Assembly (NCBI RefSeq): GCF_003856835.1
Contig: NZ_CP034145.1
Coordinates: 1,984,001-2,048,000, forward strand
Origin: Haloplanus aerogenes
GTDB lineage: Archaea; Halobacteriota; Halobacteria; Halobacteriales; Haloferacaceae
Reading direction: 5' to 3'
DNA length: 64,000 nucleotides
Shown here: positions 52,574 through 62,116 of the stretch, piece by piece
Numbering within the stretch: position 1 is the stretch's first letter
Layout: every line of letters begins with the position of its first letter
The notes under the pieces: generated by a model
The model's database searches: none
Seen by the model: the letters and a program-made list of their open reading frames with translations, nothing else
What the model was told of the DNA's origin: nothing
Position numbers and translations under genes: made by a program

Positions 52574-53602
52574 TCAGGAGTTCGACACGCGCCGCCGGTT
52601 GACGACGCCGACGTTGTTGGCCACGTCCTCGGTGATGACGCGGAAGGCGTCGGCCGTCGGATTGTCGTCTTGCAGGACGATGGGGTCGCCACCGGTCCGA
52701 ATCTCGGGGTCGAGCGGCACGCCGCCGAGATAGGGGAGGTTGTTCGCCTCGGCCAGTTCGCGCCCGCCGCCGGTGCCGAACACGTCGTGTTGGCTCCCGC
52801 AGTCCGGACAGACGAACGAACTCATGTTCTCGACGAGGCCGAGGACGTTCGTGTCGTGGCGGCCGAACATCCGAATGCCCTTGCGGGCGTCGTCGACGGC
52901 CACTTCCTCGGGCGTCGTGACGATGACGGCGCCGGCGAGGGGGAGCGTCTGGAGGATGGTGAGTTGCGTGTCGCCGGTGCCCGGCGGCAGGTCGAGGACG
53001 AGGTAGTCGAGTTCGCCCCACTCCACGTCCTCGACGAGTTGCGTGAGCACCTGATGCACCATCGGGCCACGCCAGATGACGGGGTCGTCCTCCCCGACCA
53101 TGAAGGCCATGCTGATGAGTTTCACGCCGTAGCGTTCCGGCGGGATGATGGTGTCGTCGTCCGTCGCCGTCGGCGGGTCCTCGGACCCGAGCATCCGGGG
53201 GACGTTCGGACCGTACACGTCGGTGTCGAACAGGCCGACCTTCGCCCCGAGTTTCGACAGGCCGGCGGCGAGGTTGACGGCCACCGTCGACTTGCCGACG
53301 CCACCTTTCCCGGAGGCGACGGCGATGACGTTCTTTACGCCGGGCAACACCTCGTCGTCGCGCATCGACGCCGGCCGCTTGGCCGTGAGTTCGACCTCTA
53401 GCCCGGCGTCGGTCAGGACCTCCCGTACGTCCGCGGCGATAGCGCTCTCCGTCGGCGCGTAGGGGGCGCCGAGCGCCAGCGACACCTTCGCCACGCCGTC
53501 CTCGACGGTTACCCCGTTGACCAGACCGAGCGACACGATGTCGTCACCGAGGTCAGGGTCCTCGACCTGGCCGAGCAACTCCCGTACGTCGGCTTCGTCC
53601 AT
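52574..53602 (-). CDS. Mrp/NBP35-family iron-sulfur carrier ATPase
   Basis: A 342-aa protein. Residues 1-90 are a MIP18/DUF59 domain (LLGQVEDPDLGDDIVSLGLV). The deviant Walker A is GKGGVGKST, and DTDVYGPNVP is switch I. The C-terminal VCPDCGS holds the Cys-x2-Cys that binds the bridging [4Fe-4S] cluster at the dimer interface. It carries assembled clusters to apoproteins. ATG 53602 starts the DUF59 domain. Confidence 0.94.
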   Translation of the reverse strand: MDEADVRELLGQVEDPDLGDDIVSLGLVNGVTVEDGVAKVSLALGAPYAPTESAIAADVREVLTDAGLEVELTAKRPASMRDDEVLPGVKNVIAVASGKGGVGKSTVAVNLAAGLSKLGAKVGLFDTDVYGPNVPRMLGSEDPPTATDDDTIIPPERYGVKLISMAFMVGEDDPVIWRGPMVHQVLTQLVEDVEWGELDYLVLDLPPGTGDTQLTILQTLPLAGAVIVTTPEEVAVDDARKGIRMFGRHDTNVLGLVENMSSFVCPDCGSQHDVFGTGGGRELAEANNLPYLGGVPLDPEIRTGGDPIVLQDDNPTADAFRVITEDVANNVGVVNRRRVSNS

Positions 53603-53763
53603 GGGGTAGCGTGGGTGTGACGCCCCGATAAGGGTTTTGTCGCGACACCGAGGAGCGAAACCGGACAGAGTGACTCGACTGGCCGTGGAGTAACTAAATG
53701 TGGTTACACCACCGGGTTTCGATGGCGCCAATTTAAGCATCTCGGGACGAAGTTCACGATAGA

Positions 53764-54732
53764 ATGCTGGAGGACGACTTCGGTCGAGAGGTGACGGGCG
53801 TGCGGGTGTCGCTCACCGACCGCTGTAACTTCGACTGTGTCTACTGTCACAACGAGGGGCTCGGTGACACGCGCGGTCCGATGGAGGCCCAAGACGACGA
53901 GATGTCGGCGGACGAAATCGTTCGGTTTCTGGAGGTCGCCGCGGAGTTCGACGTCGACAGCGTGAAGTTCACCGGTGGGGAGCCGATGCTCCGGGACGAT
54001 CTGGAGGAGATCATTCGCCGGACGCCCGATTCGATGGAAGTATCGATGACGACCAACGGAACCTATCTCCCCGGACGGGCGCAGGCGCTCGTCGACGCCG
54101 GCCTCGAACGCGTCAACGTCTCGCAGGACGCCCTCGATCCCGAGGCGTTCGCGGAGATCACGAAGTCGGGCGCCTACGAGAAGGTGATGGAGGGTGTCGA
54201 GGCCGCCCTCGACGCGGGACTCGACCCCGTGAAGCTGAACATGGTCGTCTTCGAGCACACCGCCGGCTACGTCGAGGGGATGGTGAACCACGTCGCCGAG
54301 AACGACGGCCTCCAGCTCCAGCTGATCGAGTACATGCCCGAACTGACGGGGAAGCCCGAGTGGAACATCGACATCCAGCGCGTCCACGACTGGCTGGCCG
54401 ACATCGCGGACGAGATCGAACACCGCGAGATGCACGACCGCAAGCGCTACTGGGTCAACGGCGGCATGGTCGAAATCGTCGACCCCGTCGAGAACCCCAC
54501 CTTCTGTGCCAACTGCCACCGCGTCCGTGTCACCCACGAGGGCTACCTGAAGGGCTGTCTCAACCGCAACGACGACCTGCGGTCGATGGGCGACATGACG
54601 AAGGAGGAGATCCGCGAGACGTTCAAAGAGACCGTCGCCAACCGCGTCCCTTACTACGGCGAGTACATGGTCAAAAACGCCGACGGCGAGTGGGAGATCA
54701 ACGACGAGTACATCGGCGCGCCGACGGCGTAG
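53764..54732 (+). CDS. moaA: GTP 3',8-cyclase MoaA
   Basis: A 322-aa radical-SAM enzyme for the first step of molybdenum-cofactor synthesis. The SAM cluster is C21-x3-C25-x2-C28 (CNFDCVYC) and the C-terminal cluster lies in [30 protein letters not shown] is the SAM-binding strand. The C-terminal end lacks the GG tail of bacterial MoaA. Together with wtpABC and the CinA/MoaB-like gene it shows that the cell uses molybdopterin. Confidence 0.93.
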   Translation: MLEDDFGREVTGVRVSLTDRCNFDCVYCHNEGLGDTRGPMEAQDDEMSADEIVRFLEVAAEFDVDSVKFTGGEPMLRDDLEEIIRRTPDSMEVSMTTNGTYLPGRAQALVDAGLERVNVSQDALDPEAFAEITKSGAYEKVMEGVEAALDAGLDPVKLNMVVFEHTAGYVEGMVNHVAENDGLQLQLIEYMPELTGKPEWNIDIQRVHDWLADIADEIEHREMHDRKRYWVNGGMVEIVDPVENPTFCANCHRVRVTHEGYLKGCLNRNDDLRSMGDMTKEEIRETFKETVANRVPYYGEYMVKNADGEWEINDEYIGAPTA

Positions 54733-54762
54733 GCTTAACTTTCTCGCGTGGGACCGGTCTCC

Positions 54763-54945
54763 ATGCCCTGTCCGTATCTCGACTACCGACGCGAAGACGC
54801 GGACCACGCGTTCGACACCGAACGCGCGTACTGCACCGCCGTCGACGAGTTCGTCCAGCCCATGCGCGCGGACATCTGTAACGACCGCTACGACCTCGAC
54901 CACGAGACGGATTGCGAGTTCTACACGGAGGCCGAATCGGAATGA
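54763..54945 (+). CDS. Cysteine-rich 60-aa haloarchaeal protein
   Basis: A 60-aa protein with four cysteines: MPCPYLDYRRED, RAYCTAVDEF, ADICNDRYDL and TDCEFY. The pattern suggests a small metal-binding protein and is conserved in haloarchaea as far as I can recall. The next gene starts within its stop (ATGA overlap), so both are on one mRNA. A TTAACTTTC stretch after moaA (54735-54743) may be a promoter. No function is known. Confidence 0.75.
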   Translation: MPCPYLDYRREDADHAFDTERAYCTAVDEFVQPMRADICNDRYDLDHETDCEFYTEAESE

Positions 54946-55826
54946 CCTACGCCGACTACCGGGACGGCAAACCGGTGATCCTGACCGCGGCGCTGACGGG
55001 CGGCGTCCACGGCAAGGAGGCCAACCCGAATCTACCGGAGACGCCGGCAGAAATCGGGGAGGCCGCCGCAGCGGCCGAGCGCGCGGGCGCGAGTATCGTC
55101 CACCTCCACGCTCGGCGCGACAACGGCGAACGCGCCTTCGCCACCGAGCGGTTTCAGGAAGTCACCGACGCCGTCCGCGCGCGTACGGACGACGTGATCG
55201 TTCAGCACTCGACGGGCGGGACGGGCGCGCCGAACGACCTGCGGGCGGAACCGTTGCGCACCGACCCTGCGCCCGAGATGGCCTCCCTCGATATGGGACC
55301 GCTCAACCGCTACCAGCACCTGACGAGCGAGAACACCCGGGGGCTCGTCGCGGCCTTGCACGCCGAGATGCAGGAGCGCGGCATCAAACCGGAACTGGAG
55401 GTGTTCAACGGCGGGCACCTCAACGAGTCGCTGGCCATCCTCGACAGCGAGGGATCGCGATCCCTCGGGCAGCCGGCGCGTAGCGCCGGCGACGAACTCG
55501 ACGACCCACCGTATCTGAACCTCGTGTTCGGCGGCGGGACGACGACGATTCCGCACCCGCGGAACCTGCTGAATCTGGTGGAGAACCTGCCAGCGGGCGT
55601 CGAGTTCAACGTCCTCGCCTTCGGCCCCCACCAGTTGCCGCTGACGACGATGGGTATCTTGCTCGGCGGCCACGTCCGCGTGGGCCTGGAGGACAACCTC
55701 TACTACCGGAAGGGGGAGTTGGCCGAGAGCAACGCGCAGTTGGTGGAGCGGACGGCAGGGATCGCGGAGCAGTTGGGGCGGCCGGTGGCGACGCCGGCGG
55801 AGGCGCGGGAGATTCTGGGGTTGTGA
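54942..55826 (+). CDS. DUF849/BKACE-family enzyme with an in-frame hairpin insertion
   Basis: A 294-aa TIM-barrel enzyme of the beta-keto acid cleavage group. HLHARRDNGERAF carries two zinc-ligand histidines and TGGTGAPNDLRAEPL and LEVFNGGHLNESL the acetyl-CoA side. LVFGGGTTTIPHP is typical of the family. Between LAILDSE and DDPPYL it carries an extra GSRSLGQPARSAG segment encoded by the double-hairpin element (55441-55495). Substrate unknown. Confidence 0.85.
   Translation: MTYADYRDGKPVILTAALTGGVHGKEANPNLPETPAEIGEAAAAAERAGASIVHLHARRDNGERAFATERFQEVTDAVRARTDDVIVQHSTGGTGAPNDLRAEPLRTDPAPEMASLDMGPLNRYQHLTSENTRGLVAALHAEMQERGIKPELEVFNGGHLNESLAILDSEGSRSLGQPARSAGDELDDPPYLNLVFGGGTTTIPHPRNLLNLVENLPAGVEFNVLAFGPHQLPLTTMGILLGGHVRVGLEDNLYYRKGELAESNAQLVERTAGIAEQLGRPVATPAEAREILGL
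55441..55495 (+). repeat. Double-hairpin coding element, copy 2
   Basis: TCGACAGC, then the 18-base palindrome GAGGGATCG-CGATCCCTC (55449-55466), GGGCAG overlap, hairpin GCCGGCGC-GTA-GCGCCGGC (55472-55490), then GACGA. It is in frame in the DUF849 gene. The copy in DUF2240 (34575-34626, minus strand) shares both flanks and the TCCCTCGGGCAG middle. Confidence 0.85.
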
Positions 55827-55857
55827 GAGCCGCTCGCACGCCCCCGGCCTTTCGTGA

Positions 55858-55866
55858 TGTTTAAGT
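55858..55866 (+). promoter_or_regulatory. Promoter of the tRNA-Ser/S13 operon
   Basis: TGTTTAAGT lies about 85 bases before the tRNA-Ser 5' end. The expected start is near CTTCGAATGCATGC (55882-55895). The GC-rich spacer before the tRNA would be removed during processing. Confidence 0.5.
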
Positions 55867-55947
55867 ATCGGCCCCGGGTTCCTTCGAATGCATGCTGCAG
55901 GGGCGCCCGGCCCCGAGTCCGGAAGGGCGACGATACAGAACGCGGGT

Positions 55948-56032
55948 GTTGCGGTAGCCAAGCCTGGCCCAAGGCGCAGGGTTGCTAACTCTGTGGCGTC
56001 AAGCCTCCGGGGTTCGAATCCCCGCCGCAACG
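55948..56032 (+). tRNA. tRNA-Ser (anticodon GCT)
   Basis: The 85-base gene has acceptor GTTGCGG/CCGCAAC, discriminator G, D stem GCC/GGC, anticodon stem CAGGG/CTCTG around TTGCTAA, a long variable arm and T stem CGGGG/CCCCG. It leads the S13-S4-S11-RpoD operon, with only 16 bases to the S13 ATG. Confidence 0.95.
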
Positions 56033-56048
56033 CTCACACCCCATACCA

Positions 56049-56573
56049 ATGAGTGCAGAAGAACCACAGGACGGCTCCCCCGAGGACGACGAAGACCTTC
56101 GGTACTTCGTCCGAATCGGCCAGACCGACCTCGACGGGACGAAAGCCGTCGAGCGGAGCCTCACCGACATGAACGGCATCGGCAAGCGCATAGCGCGCAT
56201 CGTCGCCGACGCGGCCGACGTGGATCGAACGGCCACGTTCGGGCGCCTCGACGACGACGAGATCGACCGCGTGATCGAGGTGGTGGAGAACTTCGCCGAC
56301 GAAGTCCCCGAATGGATGGTCAACCGGCGCAAGGACTTCTACACCGGCGAGAGCGACCACATCGTCGGCTCCGACCTCGGCCAGACGCGCACGCAGGACA
56401 TCAACCGGATGAAGATGATCGACTCCTACCGTGGCGTCCGGCACAAGCGCGGCCAGAAGGTGCGCGGCCAGCGGACGAAGTCCACCGGTCGTACCGAAGG
56501 CACCATCGGCGTCAACGTCGAGGCCATCAAGGAAGACATGGCCGAAGAAGCCGCCGAGGAGGAGGAAGGATAA
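56049..56573 (+). CDS. rps13: 30S ribosomal protein S13
   Basis: A 174-aa head protein. YFVRIGQTDLDGTKAVERSL and the C-terminal YRGVRHKRGQKVRGQRTKSTGR are diagnostic. An acidic N-tail and C-tail (EEAAEEEEG) are halophilic adaptations. S4 starts one base after the stop. Confidence 0.97.
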   Translation: MSAEEPQDGSPEDDEDLRYFVRIGQTDLDGTKAVERSLTDMNGIGKRIARIVADAADVDRTATFGRLDDDEIDRVIEVVENFADEVPEWMVNRRKDFYTGESDHIVGSDLGQTRTQDINRMKMIDSYRGVRHKRGQKVRGQRTKSTGRTEGTIGVNVEAIKEDMAEEAAEEEEG

Positions 56574-57101
56574 ATGACGACCGGCAAGAACACCAAGTTC
56601 TACGAGACGCCGAACCACCCGTATCAGGGCGAGCGCATCGCCGAGGAGGCCGACCTCCTCGGGCGCTACGGCCTGAAGAACAAAGAAGAACTCTGGCGTG
56701 CCCAGTCCGAACTGCGGTCGATGCGCCGCGAGGCGCGACGACTGCTCGGTGACGCGCAGGGTGACGTCGAGGTCGCCGCGGAAGCGGGTGCCGAGTTCGT
56801 CGCTCGGCTCCAGCGACTCGGCATCCTCGGCGGCGAGGACGACATCAGCGACGTGCTGTCGCTGGAAGTGACGGACCTGCTCGAACGGCGACTGCAGACG
56901 GTCGTCTACCGGAAGGGGCTGGCACACACGCCCCAGCAGGCCCGCCAGTTCGTCACGCACGGCCACATCACGGTCGACGGCGCGCGCGTGCAGACGCCGT
57001 CGAAGAAAGTGGAGGCCGACGAGCAGGGCACCGTCGCCTTCGACGAGACGAGTCCGCTCGCGGACGACCTCCACCCCGAACGCGCGGAGGCCCAAGAATG
57101 A
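56574..57101 (+). CDS. rps4: 30S ribosomal protein S4
   Basis: A 175-aa primary binding protein. [22 protein letters not shown] is the N-domain, and the S4 RNA-binding domain covers [19 protein letters not shown]. The ATG directly abuts the S13 TAA. Ends in the S11 start (ATGA). Confidence 0.97.
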   Translation: MTTGKNTKFYETPNHPYQGERIAEEADLLGRYGLKNKEELWRAQSELRSMRREARRLLGDAQGDVEVAAEAGAEFVARLQRLGILGGEDDISDVLSLEVTDLLERRLQTVVYRKGLAHTPQQARQFVTHGHITVDGARVQTPSKKVEADEQGTVAFDETSPLADDLHPERAEAQE

Positions 57102-57490
57102 GCGCTGAAGACCAAGAGAGCAAGTGGGGCATCGCCCACGTCCACGCGTCGTTCAACAACACCCTGATCACGATCACGGATCAGACGGGTGCCGAGACCA
57201 TCGCCAAATCGAGCGGCGGGACGGTCGTGAAACAGAACCGCGACGAGGCGTCGCCGTACGCGGCGATGCAGATGGCCGAAGTGGTCGCCGAGGAAGTCCT
57301 CGCGGCCGGTATCGAGGGCGTCCACGTCCGCGTGCGCGGCCCCGGCGGCAACGGCAACAAGTCCCCGGGCCCCGGCGCGCAGGCGACGATCCGAGCGCTC
57401 GCCCGTGCCGGTCTGGAGATCGGTCGCATCGAAGACGTGACGCCGATCCCGCACGACGGCACGCGCGCGCCGAAAAACAGCCGCCTCTAA
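57098..57490 (+). CDS. rps11: 30S ribosomal protein S11
   Basis: A 130-aa platform protein. [19 protein letters not shown] and [16 protein letters not shown] are conserved, ending [13 protein letters not shown]. It overlaps S4 by four bases. Confidence 0.97.
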   Translation: MSAEDQESKWGIAHVHASFNNTLITITDQTGAETIAKSSGGTVVKQNRDEASPYAAMQMAEVVAEEVLAAGIEGVHVRVRGPGGNGNKSPGPGAQATIRALARAGLEIGRIEDVTPIPHDGTRAPKNSRL

Positions 57491-57494
57491 CATC

Positions 57495-58244
57495 ATGGTA
57501 GCCGACTTCGACGTCGAGTTCATCGAACGCGACGACCGGAACGCACGGTTCCTGGTTCGGGGAGCGACGCCGGCCTTCGCCAACGGCATCCGCCGGGCGA
57601 TGATCGCCGACGTGCCGACGTTCTCCATCGACACCGTCCGGTTCGTCGAGAACTCGTCGGTGATGTTCGACGAGATGATCGGCCTCCGACTGGGGCTGGT
57701 GCCGCTGACGACCCCCCTCGACGACTTCGAGGTGGGCGACGAAGTGACGCTGGCACTCGACGTGGAGGGTCCGGCGACGGCCTACTCGGGCGACATCGAA
57801 ACGTCCGACGAGATGGTCCAGCCGGCCGACAACAACATCCCGATCATCGAACTCAAAGAGCAACAGCGGATCGAATTCGAGGCCGACGCCGTGCTGGACC
57901 GTGGCCGCGACCACGCCAAACATCAGGGCGGCGTGGCCGTCGGCTACCGGCATCTCCAGCGCGTCGAGGTCGTCGACGACGCCGGAGAGTTCGACGAACA
58001 GGAGCCGAACATCCTTCGCGGGGTGATCGAAACGGAGGACGGCGAACTCGTTCCGACGAGCGAGTTCGATCACGACCTCACCGAGCGGTACCCCGGCAAG
58101 GAAATCGAGGTACACGACGTGCCCGACGCGTTCGTCTTCCACGTGGAGACGGACGGGTCGTTCAGCGTCGAGGAACTGGTCACGCGCGCCGTCGAGTCCA
58201 TCGGCGACCGCGCGGCGGAACTGGAATCGAAAGTCGCAGTTTAA
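57495..58244 (+). CDS. rpoD: RNA polymerase subunit D (Rpb3)
   Basis: A 249-aa assembly subunit that pairs with Rpo[22 protein letters not shown] is the dimerisation motif and GLRLGLVPL follows. The protein contains no cysteine at all, so it lacks the [4Fe-4S] cluster present in the D subunit of Sulfolobus and several other archaea. It is the last gene of the tRNA-Ser operon. Confidence 0.96.
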   Translation: MVADFDVEFIERDDRNARFLVRGATPAFANGIRRAMIADVPTFSIDTVRFVENSSVMFDEMIGLRLGLVPLTTPLDDFEVGDEVTLALDVEGPATAYSGDIETSDEMVQPADNNIPIIELKEQQRIEFEADAVLDRGRDHAKHQGGVAVGYRHLQRVEVVDDAGEFDEQEPNILRGVIETEDGELVPTSEFDHDLTERYPGKEIEVHDVPDAFVFHVETDGSFSVEELVTRAVESIGDRAAELESKVAV

Positions 58245-58371
58245 GACCCCACGATGCCCCGAACACCACCCACGTCGACGCTCGCCCGGCCGGCGAGCGT
58301 CGGCCATCCCACCCACCGCGGAACGAGGACCGAAAGTGGTTTGAAGGGGCGACGGATACTGCGCAATGCGT

Positions 58372-58456
58372 GCAGGGATAGCCAAGTCAGGCCAACGGCG
58401 CAGCGTTCAGGGCGCTGTCCCATAGGGGTCCGCAGGTTCAAATCCTGCTCCCTGCA
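58372..58456 (+). tRNA. tRNA-Leu (anticodon CAG)
   Basis: The 85-base gene has acceptor GCAGGGA/TCCCTGC, discriminator A, D stem GCC/GGC, anticodon stem CAGCG/CGCTG around TTCAGGG, long variable arm and T stem GCAGG/CCTGC with loop TTCAAAT. It heads the L18e-to-S2 operon; the promoter-like TGGTTTGAAGG is at 58337-58347. Confidence 0.95.
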
Positions 58457-58476
58457 CTCCCTTCTGGAGGAAGACA

Positions 58477-58827
58477 ATGAGTAAGACGAATCCGAGACTC
58501 AATAGTCTCATCGCCGAGTTGAAGGCGGTTTCGCGCGAGTCCGGCGCCGGTGTCTGGCAGGATGTCGCGGACCGTCTGGAGAAGCCACGGCGCACCCACG
58601 CGGAGGTCAACCTCGGGCAGATCGAACGATACGCCCGCGAAGACGAGACCGTCGTCGTGCCCGGCAAGGTGCTGGGCAGTGGTGTGCTCGAAAAAGAAGT
58701 TACCGTCGCAGCCGTCGACTTTTCGTCGACGGCGCGCACGAAGATCGAACAGGTCGGCGACGCCGAGCCGCTGCAGCGCGTCGCCGAGGAGAACCCCGAA
58801 GGATCGAACGTCCGGGTGATTCGATGA
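58477..58827 (+). CDS. rpl18e: 50S ribosomal protein L18e
   Basis: A 116-aa protein (related to bacterial L15). [19 protein letters not shown] and [21 protein letters not shown] are diagnostic. Cotranscribed with the preceding tRNA-Leu, as in the Haloarcula S9 operon, where it is called HL29. Confidence 0.96.
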   Translation: MSKTNPRLNSLIAELKAVSRESGAGVWQDVADRLEKPRRTHAEVNLGQIERYAREDETVVVPGKVLGSGVLEKEVTVAAVDFSSTARTKIEQVGDAEPLQRVAEENPEGSNVRVIR

Positions 58828-59261
58828 GTCTCGCAGAGTTCGACGCCGACGTGGTGGTCGACGCCCGTGACTGCATCATGGGTCGGGTCGCCAGCGAGGT
58901 GGCCCAGCGCGCCCTCGCCGGCGACACCGTCGCCGTCATCAACGCCGAGGACGCGGTCATCACCGGCAACGAGGAAGACACGATGGAGACGTACCGCACG
59001 CGCGCAGGGCTGGGCTCCGACAGCGGGCCGTACTACCCCAAGCGTCCGGACCGCATCTTCAAGCGGGCCGTCCGCGGGATGGTCCCGTACAAGAAGCCGC
59101 GCGGGCGCGAGGCGTTCGAGAACGTCCGCGTCTACGTCGGCAACCCCTTCGACGAGGACGGCGAGGTTCTGGACGGCACGTCGCTGGATCGTCTCTCGAA
59201 CATCAAATTCGTCTCCCTCGGAGACGTCTCCGAACAACTGGGTGCCAACGTTACATGGTAA
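58824..59261 (+). CDS. rpl13: 50S ribosomal protein L13
   Basis: A 145-aa protein. [21 protein letters not shown] and [21 protein letters not shown] fix the identity. The start overlaps L18e by four bases. Confidence 0.97.
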   Translation: MSLAEFDADVVVDARDCIMGRVASEVAQRALAGDTVAVINAEDAVITGNEEDTMETYRTRAGLGSDSGPYYPKRPDRIFKRAVRGMVPYKKPRGREAFENVRVYVGNPFDEDGEVLDGTSLDRLSNIKFVSLGDVSEQLGANVTW

Positions 59262-59653
59262 CGAACACGAGCGGCAAGAAGAAGACGGCCGTCGCCCGCG
59301 CCACGGTGCGTGACGGCGAGGGTCGCGTGCGAATCAACTCCCGACCTGTCGAACTGGTCGATCCGGAGCTGTCCCGCCTGAAGATGCTGGAGCCGTTCCG
59401 CATCGCCGGCGACGACCTCCGCGAGACGGTCGACATCGACGTGACCGTCTCCGGCGGCGGCTTCGCCGGGCAGGCGGACGCCGTCCGGACGGCCATCGCT
59501 CGCGGGCTGGTGCAGCACCACAACGATGCCGAACTCCGCGACGCGTTCATGGAGTTCGACCGGTCGCTGCTGGTCAACGACGTCCGGCAGTCCGAACCCA
59601 AGAAGTGGGGCGGTCCCGGTGCGCGGGCCCGCTACCAGAAGTCCTACCGCTGA
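59255..59653 (+). CDS. rps9: 30S ribosomal protein S9
   Basis: A 132-aa protein. [21 protein letters not shown] and the C-terminal [17 protein letters not shown] that reaches the P site are conserved. The ATG lies within the end of rpl13 (7-base overlap). Confidence 0.97.
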   Translation: MVTNTSGKKKTAVARATVRDGEGRVRINSRPVELVDPELSRLKMLEPFRIAGDDLRETVDIDVTVSGGGFAGQADAVRTAIARGLVQHHNDAELRDAFMEFDRSLLVNDVRQSEPKKWGGPGARARYQKSYR

Positions 59654-59665
59654 GGTGACCCACCC

Positions 59666-59857
59666 ATGATGATCCCAGTCCGGTGTTTCACGTGCGGGAA
59701 AGTCATCGGCGAGCACTGGGAGGAGTACCAGTCTCGTCTCGACGCGGGGGAGGACCCCGCGGAGGTACTCGATGACCTGGGCGTGACCCGGCACTGCTGT
59801 CGACGGATGTTCGTCTCGCATAAGGACCTCGTGGACGTGGTTTCCCCCTACCAATGA
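59666..59857 (+). CDS. rpoN: RNA polymerase subunit N (Rpb10)
   Basis: A 63-aa zinc protein. The metal site is CFTCG (Cys-x2-Cys) plus the paired cysteines in HCCRRMF. Two consecutive ATGs (59666 and 59669) are possible; [11 protein letters not shown] is the classic start, so 59669 may be used. Confidence 0.96.
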   Translation: MMIPVRCFTCGKVIGEHWEEYQSRLDAGEDPAEVLDDLGVTRHCCRRMFVSHKDLVDVVSPYQ

Positions 59858-60033
59858 GTCAGGGACGCTACAATCGCTACGAGAAGGCACGCATCCTCGG
59901 GGCGCGAGCCCTGCAGGTGTCCTACGGCGCGCCAGTGCTCGTCGAGACGGAGCAGAGCGAGCCGATTCTCGTCGCGGCCGAGGAGTACGACGCCGGCGTG
60001 TTGCCGTTCACCGTGAGGCGGGAGGGCAAATGA
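59854..60033 (+). CDS. rpoK: RNA polymerase subunit K (Rpb6)
   Basis: A 59-aa subunit. The frame reads [20 protein letters not shown], then [11 protein letters not shown] and [21 protein letters not shown] is the Rpb6 hallmark that stabilises the polymerase clamp. It overlaps rpoN and enolase by four bases each. Confidence 0.95.
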   Translation: MSQGRYNRYEKARILGARALQVSYGAPVLVETEQSEPILVAAEEYDAGVLPFTVRREGK

Positions 60034-61235
60034 CGCGGATTCGCTCGGTGAGTCTGCGCCGCATCCTCGACTCGCGGGGTAACCCGACCGTCGAGGCGGA
60101 CGTGTTGACCGAGTCGGGCGGCTTCGGCCGCGCGGCCGCACCGAGCGGTGCCTCCACCGGTGAGTACGAAGCCATCGAACTGCCGACGGGCGAGGCTATC
60201 GCCGCCGCCCGTCAACACGCCATCCCCCGCCTGATCAACGAAGTCCACGCGGGCAACCAGCGCGAAGTCGACGCCGCTCTGCACGGTGCGGACGGCACCG
60301 ACGACTTCTCGAACATCGGCGCCAACAGCGCGGTCGCCATCTCGATGGCCGCCGCGAAAGCGGGCGCCGACGTACTCGGTGCGCCGCTCTACCAGCATCT
60401 CGGTGGCACCTTCCGCGGCGACAACTTCCCGATCCCGCTGGGGAACGTCCTCGGCGGCGGGGAACACGCCAAGGAAGCGACCCACATCCAGGAGTTCCTG
60501 GCCGTGCCCGTGGGGGCGCCGAGCATCTCGGAAGCCGTCTTCGCCAACGCCGCGGTTCACGAGCGGATCGGTGATCTGCTCGACGAGCGCGGTGTCGCGG
60601 CCGGCAAGGGCGACGAAGGCGCGTGGGCGCCGTCCATCGACGACGCGGCGGCGTTCGAAATCGTCGCGCAAGCGACCGGTGACGTGGCCGACGATGTCGG
60701 CTTCGACATCGGCGTCGGTCTCGACGTGGCGGCGTCGGAACTCTACGACGCCGACGACGAGGTCTACCGCTACGGTGACGTGGAGCGGACACCGGACGAG
60801 CAGGTCGACTACATGGCCGACCTCGTCGACGAGTACGACCTCGCGTACGTCGAGGACCCGGTCGAGGAGAACGACTTCGACGGCTTCGCGGACCTGACGG
60901 ATCGAGTCGGCGACCGAACCGTGCTCTGCGGTGACGACCTGTTCGTCACCAACGTCGAGCGGCTTCAGGACGGCATCGACGCGGGCGCGGGCAACGCCAT
61001 CCTCGTCAAACCCAACCAGATCGGGACGCTCTCGGACGCCGTCGACGCGGTGGAACTGGCAACCCGGAACGGCCTCGACGCCGTCGTCTCCCACCGCTCG
61101 GGCGAGACGGAGGACACGACCATCGCACACCTCGCCGTGGCGACCGACGCCCCGTTCATCAAGACGGGGACGGTCGGCGGCGAGCGAACTGCCAAACTCA
61201 ACGAACTCATCCGCATCGCGGAGGACGCTGTATGA
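60030..61235 (+). CDS. eno: Enolase
   Basis: A 401-aa glycolytic enzyme, 2-phosphoglycerate to phosphoenolpyruvate. [23 protein letters not shown] and [15 protein letters not shown]-like ([15 protein letters not shown]) form the N-terminal part; the magnesium ligands lie in [10 protein letters not shown] and CGDDLFVTN, and the catalytic lysine in [27 protein letters not shown] completes the site. It belongs to the conserved S9 operon. Confidence 0.97.
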   Translation: MTRIRSVSLRRILDSRGNPTVEADVLTESGGFGRAAAPSGASTGEYEAIELPTGEAIAAARQHAIPRLINEVHAGNQREVDAALHGADGTDDFSNIGANSAVAISMAAAKAGADVLGAPLYQHLGGTFRGDNFPIPLGNVLGGGEHAKEATHIQEFLAVPVGAPSISEAVFANAAVHERIGDLLDERGVAAGKGDEGAWAPSIDDAAAFEIVAQATGDVADDVGFDIGVGLDVAASELYDADDEVYRYGDVERTPDEQVDYMADLVDEYDLAYVEDPVEENDFDGFADLTDRVGDRTVLCGDDLFVTNVERLQDGIDAGAGNAILVKPNQIGTLSDAVDAVELATRNGLDAVVSHRSGETEDTTIAHLAVATDAPFIKTGTVGGERTAKLNELIRIAEDAV

Positions 61236-62029
61236 CAGACAACGACAACGAACTCGAGACCCCGGACGGCGAGGAGGAGGAAGCGGCCGCGGAGGCCGCG
61301 TCCGACGCCGAACCGGAACCGGAACCGGAAGCTGAGGAACCGACCGCCGAGGCGGCCGACGAGGCGGCCGAGGCAGCGGCAGAAGAAGAAGACGACGCGG
61401 AGGAGGAAGCCGGCTCCCCGTTCGACGAGAACGTGATGCCCGACGACGAGGCCGACCTCCTCATCCCCGTCGAGGACTACCTCGGCGCCGGTGTCCACAT
61501 CGGGACCCAGCAGAAGACGGAGGACATGGAGCGGTTCATCCACCGCGTCCGCGACGACGGCCTGTACGTGCTGGACGTGAGCCAGACCGACCAGCGCATC
61601 CGCACGGCCGCGGACTTCCTCGCGAACTACGCGCCCGAGCAGATCCTCGTGACCTCCTCGCGCCAGTACGGCCGGTTCCCGGCCGAGAAGTTCGCGGAGG
61701 CCATCGGCGCTCGCGCCCGCACCGGGCGCTTCATCCCGGGCACGCTGACCAACCCGGACTACGACGGCTACATCGAGCCGGACGTGGTGGTCGTCACCGA
61801 CCCCATCGGCGACTCGCAGGCGGTCAAGGAGGCCATCACGGTCGGCATCCCCGTCATCGCCATGTGCGACTCGAACAACCAGCTCAGCAACGTCGACCTC
61901 GTCATCCCGACGAACAACAAGGGTCGACGCGCGCTGTCGGTCGTCTACTGGCTGCTGGCCAACGAGACGCTCGACCGCCGCGGCGCCGAGCCCGGCTACG
62001 CCCTCGACGACTTCGAGGCTGGCATCTAG
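61232..62029 (+). CDS. rps2: 30S ribosomal protein S2
   Basis: A 265-aa protein. The first 65 residues are almost only D, E and A, a long halophilic extension. The S2 domain starts [17 protein letters not shown] and contains [23 protein letters not shown]. Last gene of the operon: in Haloarcula the next gene is orfMSG (mevalonate-kinase type); here a metalloprotease follows after 87 bases. Confidence 0.97.
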   Translation: MTDNDNELETPDGEEEEAAAEAASDAEPEPEPEAEEPTAEAADEAAEAAAEEEDDAEEEAGSPFDENVMPDDEADLLIPVEDYLGAGVHIGTQQKTEDMERFIHRVRDDGLYVLDVSQTDQRIRTAADFLANYAPEQILVTSSRQYGRFPAEKFAEAIGARARTGRFIPGTLTNPDYDGYIEPDVVVVTDPIGDSQAVKEAITVGIPVIAMCDSNNQLSNVDLVIPTNNKGRRALSVVYWLLANETLDRRGAEPGYALDDFEAGI

Positions 62030-62116
62030 GGCAGACGGAACTTTTCGTCTCGGTCGCTACCGACCAGCGGCGCGTCCGCACGGAAACGTTTTCACGCGCT
62101 ACCGACACCCTTGGGT

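Noticed and set aside
55449-55466. Palindrome considered as a restriction or replication site
   Set aside because: It occurs as half of a longer two-hairpin element present twice, so a general binding site alone does not explain it.
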